16,983 bases of DNA, from positions 1-16,983 of the forward strand of contig CALGLM010000230.1 of NCBI GenBank assembly GCA_937930275.1. Direction: 5' to 3'. This stretch comes from an uncultured Ignavibacteria bacterium. Lineage in GTDB: Bacteria > Bacteroidota > Ignavibacteria > Ignavibacteriales > Melioribacteraceae. This document shows positions 15,425-16,983 of this stretch, in pieces; the stretch's first letter is position 1; the number at the start of each line of letters is the position of its first letter. The position numbers and the translations under genes are program-made. The notes beneath the pieces are model-generated. The model searched no databases. It saw only the letters and a list, made by a program, of their open reading frames with translations, and was not told where the DNA came from.

Positions 15425-16807
15425 TTAATCAATTTTAATAGTAAATTCACCGTTAAATTTTCCAAAATTCCATTTAATTGTAGTAATTCCGGATTTATTT
15501 GCAATCAGTTCGTTATTACTTATAAAACACAAATTATTATCATAACAAAAATTAATATTTTCAGAATTTATAAATGAAGTAAAACCCCAGCAATCATGCG
15601 CTTCAATAACTAAATCCACTTTTTCATATAATTTTAAATCTGTTTTAGAAGTACTTACTTTAATACTATTAAAAATATCCGGAGTAATATTTTTTGCACA
15701 TAAGAACAATGAATTAAATACTTTACGCTCTCCTGTTAAATCTGTTGGTTTATTAACAGTACTATCACGTATAACCATTGTGGTAGAGCCTCCTCCGTCA
15801 AAATTTAAAGCTTCATAACATCCCAAATCTTTCATAAATTTTGATAACTCAGGCAATGTCATTCCGATACTATTAGTATTGTCTCTTCCATCAATTGCGA
15901 CTATATATAAATATTTTTTTGCCTGATCGTACCCAATAGCTGTTCTCGGATTTTTGCCAAAAAATCCGGAATTATTTATTCCTTCGTGCCCCGCAAAATT
16001 TTCAATTTCTTTACCGCTTCTCAATATTTTTGGCAATCCGCCTATCATCTGCTTTATATTTTTTAAATCTGCGGATAGTCCCAAAGATAAACTTAAAGTA
16101 TCCCCTATTACAAAAGGATTATTATTCAAAAGTTTTTTAGGCATTATTAACAAATATTTATCAACGTATAAAAATTTTGGAATAGAATTGTAAAATAAAT
16201 TCACAATTCTATATTTTTGGAGAATATTTAGCCTAAAAGCACTTTCGGGTTTTAATAATACGGCAACTTCTTCGTCATCAAGCTTTTGCTTAATATTATA
16301 ATACTTATTGTATAAGCACACTAAACTATCATTCTCATCGTTTAAGGAAGTAACCGAAATTGTATCTTTCCCATTAATAATCGTACCAATAAACTTAATC
16401 GTATCAATCATAGGTACATTATCTTCTGAAACAGCAAATAAACTTCTACCTATATTAATTCCTTTTGCGAATTCGCCGTCAATTACCATGCTGTTTTCAA
16501 ATTGATATGGAGAGCCTCCGAAAAAATCCGCATTAACACCGGCAAACACGAAATTATTTTTACTGAGATTTTTACTCATTTCGTTAACTGTAGCCCCTTC
16601 ATTCCCGATTCTATCATTTGCAATACCAAGTTTTATTTTATTATCTAATGTTAAATCCACTTTAAGTATATAAATATTATTTGGTTCTTCTGTTTTTAAA
16701 TGATAATATTTAACCCCATCACCTATTATTTTAACAGCAACAGTATCAATTGCTAATATCTTTACTGAAATAAACACTAAAATAAAAAATATGTTAGCTC
16801 TTTTCAT
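15425..16807 (-). CDS. Secreted phosphodiester glycosidase (NAGPA domain)
   Basis: A 460-residue exported protein. Residues 1-19 form a signal peptide (MKRANIFFILVFISVKILA). The catalytic NAGPA-type domain (PF09992) covers about 40-370. Its conserved blocks are AGVNADFFGG (89-98), PRTAIGYD (287-294), VAIDGRDN (303-310) and NFDGGGSTTMV (335-345). The Asp/Asn-rich blocks are the expected metal and substrate site. A C-terminal Ig-like segment (about 385-460) ends in SGITTIKWNFGKFNGEFTI. The family cleaves glycosidic phosphodiesters: the animal members uncover mannose 6-phosphate, and bacterial members are envelope or extracellular proteins with broader or unknown substrates. It starts two bases after the SGNH gene and is followed nine bases later by the small membrane protein. 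A role on phosphodiester-linked cell-surface or exogenous glycans is an inference. Confidence 0.85.
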   Translation of the reverse strand: MKRANIFFILVFISVKILAIDTVAVKIIGDGVKYYHLKTEEPNNIYILKVDLTLDNKIKLGIANDRIGNEGATVNEMSKNLSKNNFVFAGVNADFFGGSPYQFENSMVIDGEFAKGINIGRSLFAVSEDNVPMIDTIKFIGTIINGKDTISVTSLNDENDSLVCLYNKYYNIKQKLDDEEVAVLLKPESAFRLNILQKYRIVNLFYNSIPKFLYVDKYLLIMPKKLLNNNPFVIGDTLSLSLGLSADLKNIKQMIGGLPKILRSGKEIENFAGHEGINNSGFFGKNPRTAIGYDQAKKYLYIVAIDGRDNTNSIGMTLPELSKFMKDLGCYEALNFDGGGSTTMVIRDSTVNKPTDLTGERKVFNSLFLCAKNITPDIFNSIKVSTSKTDLKLYEKVDLVIEAHDCWGFTSFINSENINFCYDNNLCFISNNELIANKSGITTIKWNFGKFNGEFTIKID

Positions 16808-16809
16808 CT

Positions 16810-16983
16810 TTAGTCCAAATAATTTCGCAACTCATCAGCCCATTCTTCATATGCTAAATTTGTTAAATGCAATCCGTCTTCAGTAAATTCTTCTTTTAGC
16901 TGGGTTTCATTATCAATAAAGCGATGAAATGAATTAATAAAAGTAAAATTATAAGTATAACTCTTTGATAATAAAGTAACATT
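16810..16983 (-). CDS. 3' end of an SGNH/GDSL-type hydrolase (partial)
   Basis: Reading from the right edge on the reverse strand, 57 residues remain, ending at TAA 16810-16812. The segment FTEDGLHLTNLAYEEWADEL carries the D-x-x-H block of the SGNH hydrolase fold, where Asp and His complete the catalytic triad; the Ser block lies outside the window. The Leu-Thr-Asn-x-Ala-Tyr-x-x-Trp continuation is also typical. Such enzymes are usually esterases or deacetylases of lipids or glycans. The start and any signal peptide are not visible. The two-base gap before the glycosidase gene supports one operon and a joint function in envelope or extracellular carbohydrate processing. Confidence 0.8.
   Translation of the reverse strand, partial: NVTLLSKSYTYNFTFINSFHRFIDNETQLKEEFTEDGLHLTNLAYEEWADELRNYLD

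Noticed and set aside
1..16983. CRISPR array, tRNA, rRNA or insertion sequence
   Set aside because: No spaced direct repeats, cloverleaf with CCA-type end, rRNA-like conserved stretch, transposase or terminal inverted repeats were recognised on reading both strands.

Overview
The window is strongly AT-rich. Its gene content points to the Bacteroidota/Ignavibacteriota (FCB) side of the bacteria: a Reg_prop/Y_Y_Y sensor, a secreted TPR protein ending in a Cys-Asp-Leu-Lys-Lys-Ala-type repeat, mostly weak ribosome binding sites and A/T-ending codons. This placement rests on domain content and composition only, and the phylum is not proven.

Layout. (1) 1-320: the 3' end of an unrecognised gene, a 42-residue single-span membrane protein with its own ribosome binding site, and a clear intrinsic terminator. 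(2) 321-637: a gene-free, AT-rich stretch that probably holds the promoter of the next operon. (3) 638-10698: six same-strand genes with gaps of 1-12 bases, almost certainly one operon. In order they encode an FAD-dependent oxidoreductase, a phosphoglucomutase/phosphomannomutase, an enlarged HAD hydrolase, a GH38 alpha-mannosidase homologue, a GH94 glycoside phosphorylase and a nitrilase-family amidohydrolase. (4) 10823-14380: a periplasmic beta-propeller sensor followed, after one in-frame TAA, by HAMP and methyl-accepting chemotaxis domains. (5) 14475-16983, reverse strand: an SGNH hydrolase (3' end only), a secreted phosphodiester glycosidase, a small two-span membrane protein and a secreted TPR protein, packed as a second operon that converges on the receptor.

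How the genes may work together. The GH94 enzyme should cleave or make a beta-linked disaccharide with phosphate or sugar 1-phosphate. The mutase can move that phosphate between C1 and C6, and the HAD enzyme can act on the sugar phosphates. The GH38 homologue keeps the two N-terminal and one later metal-site positions but has Phe124 where the family's catalytic nucleophile and metal-ligand Asp normally sits. It may therefore be inactive as a classical retaining mannosidase, or a divergent subfamily. The FAD enzyme and the amidase do not fit a textbook glycan-degradation pathway, so the operon looks like an unassigned sugar pathway.

The most notable observations are the GH38 active-site substitution, the single in-frame stop that cuts what reads as a 14-blade-propeller/Y_Y_Y/TM/HAMP/MCP receptor in two, and the uncharacterised six-gene combination. 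No RNA genes, CRISPR arrays or insertion sequences were recognised.
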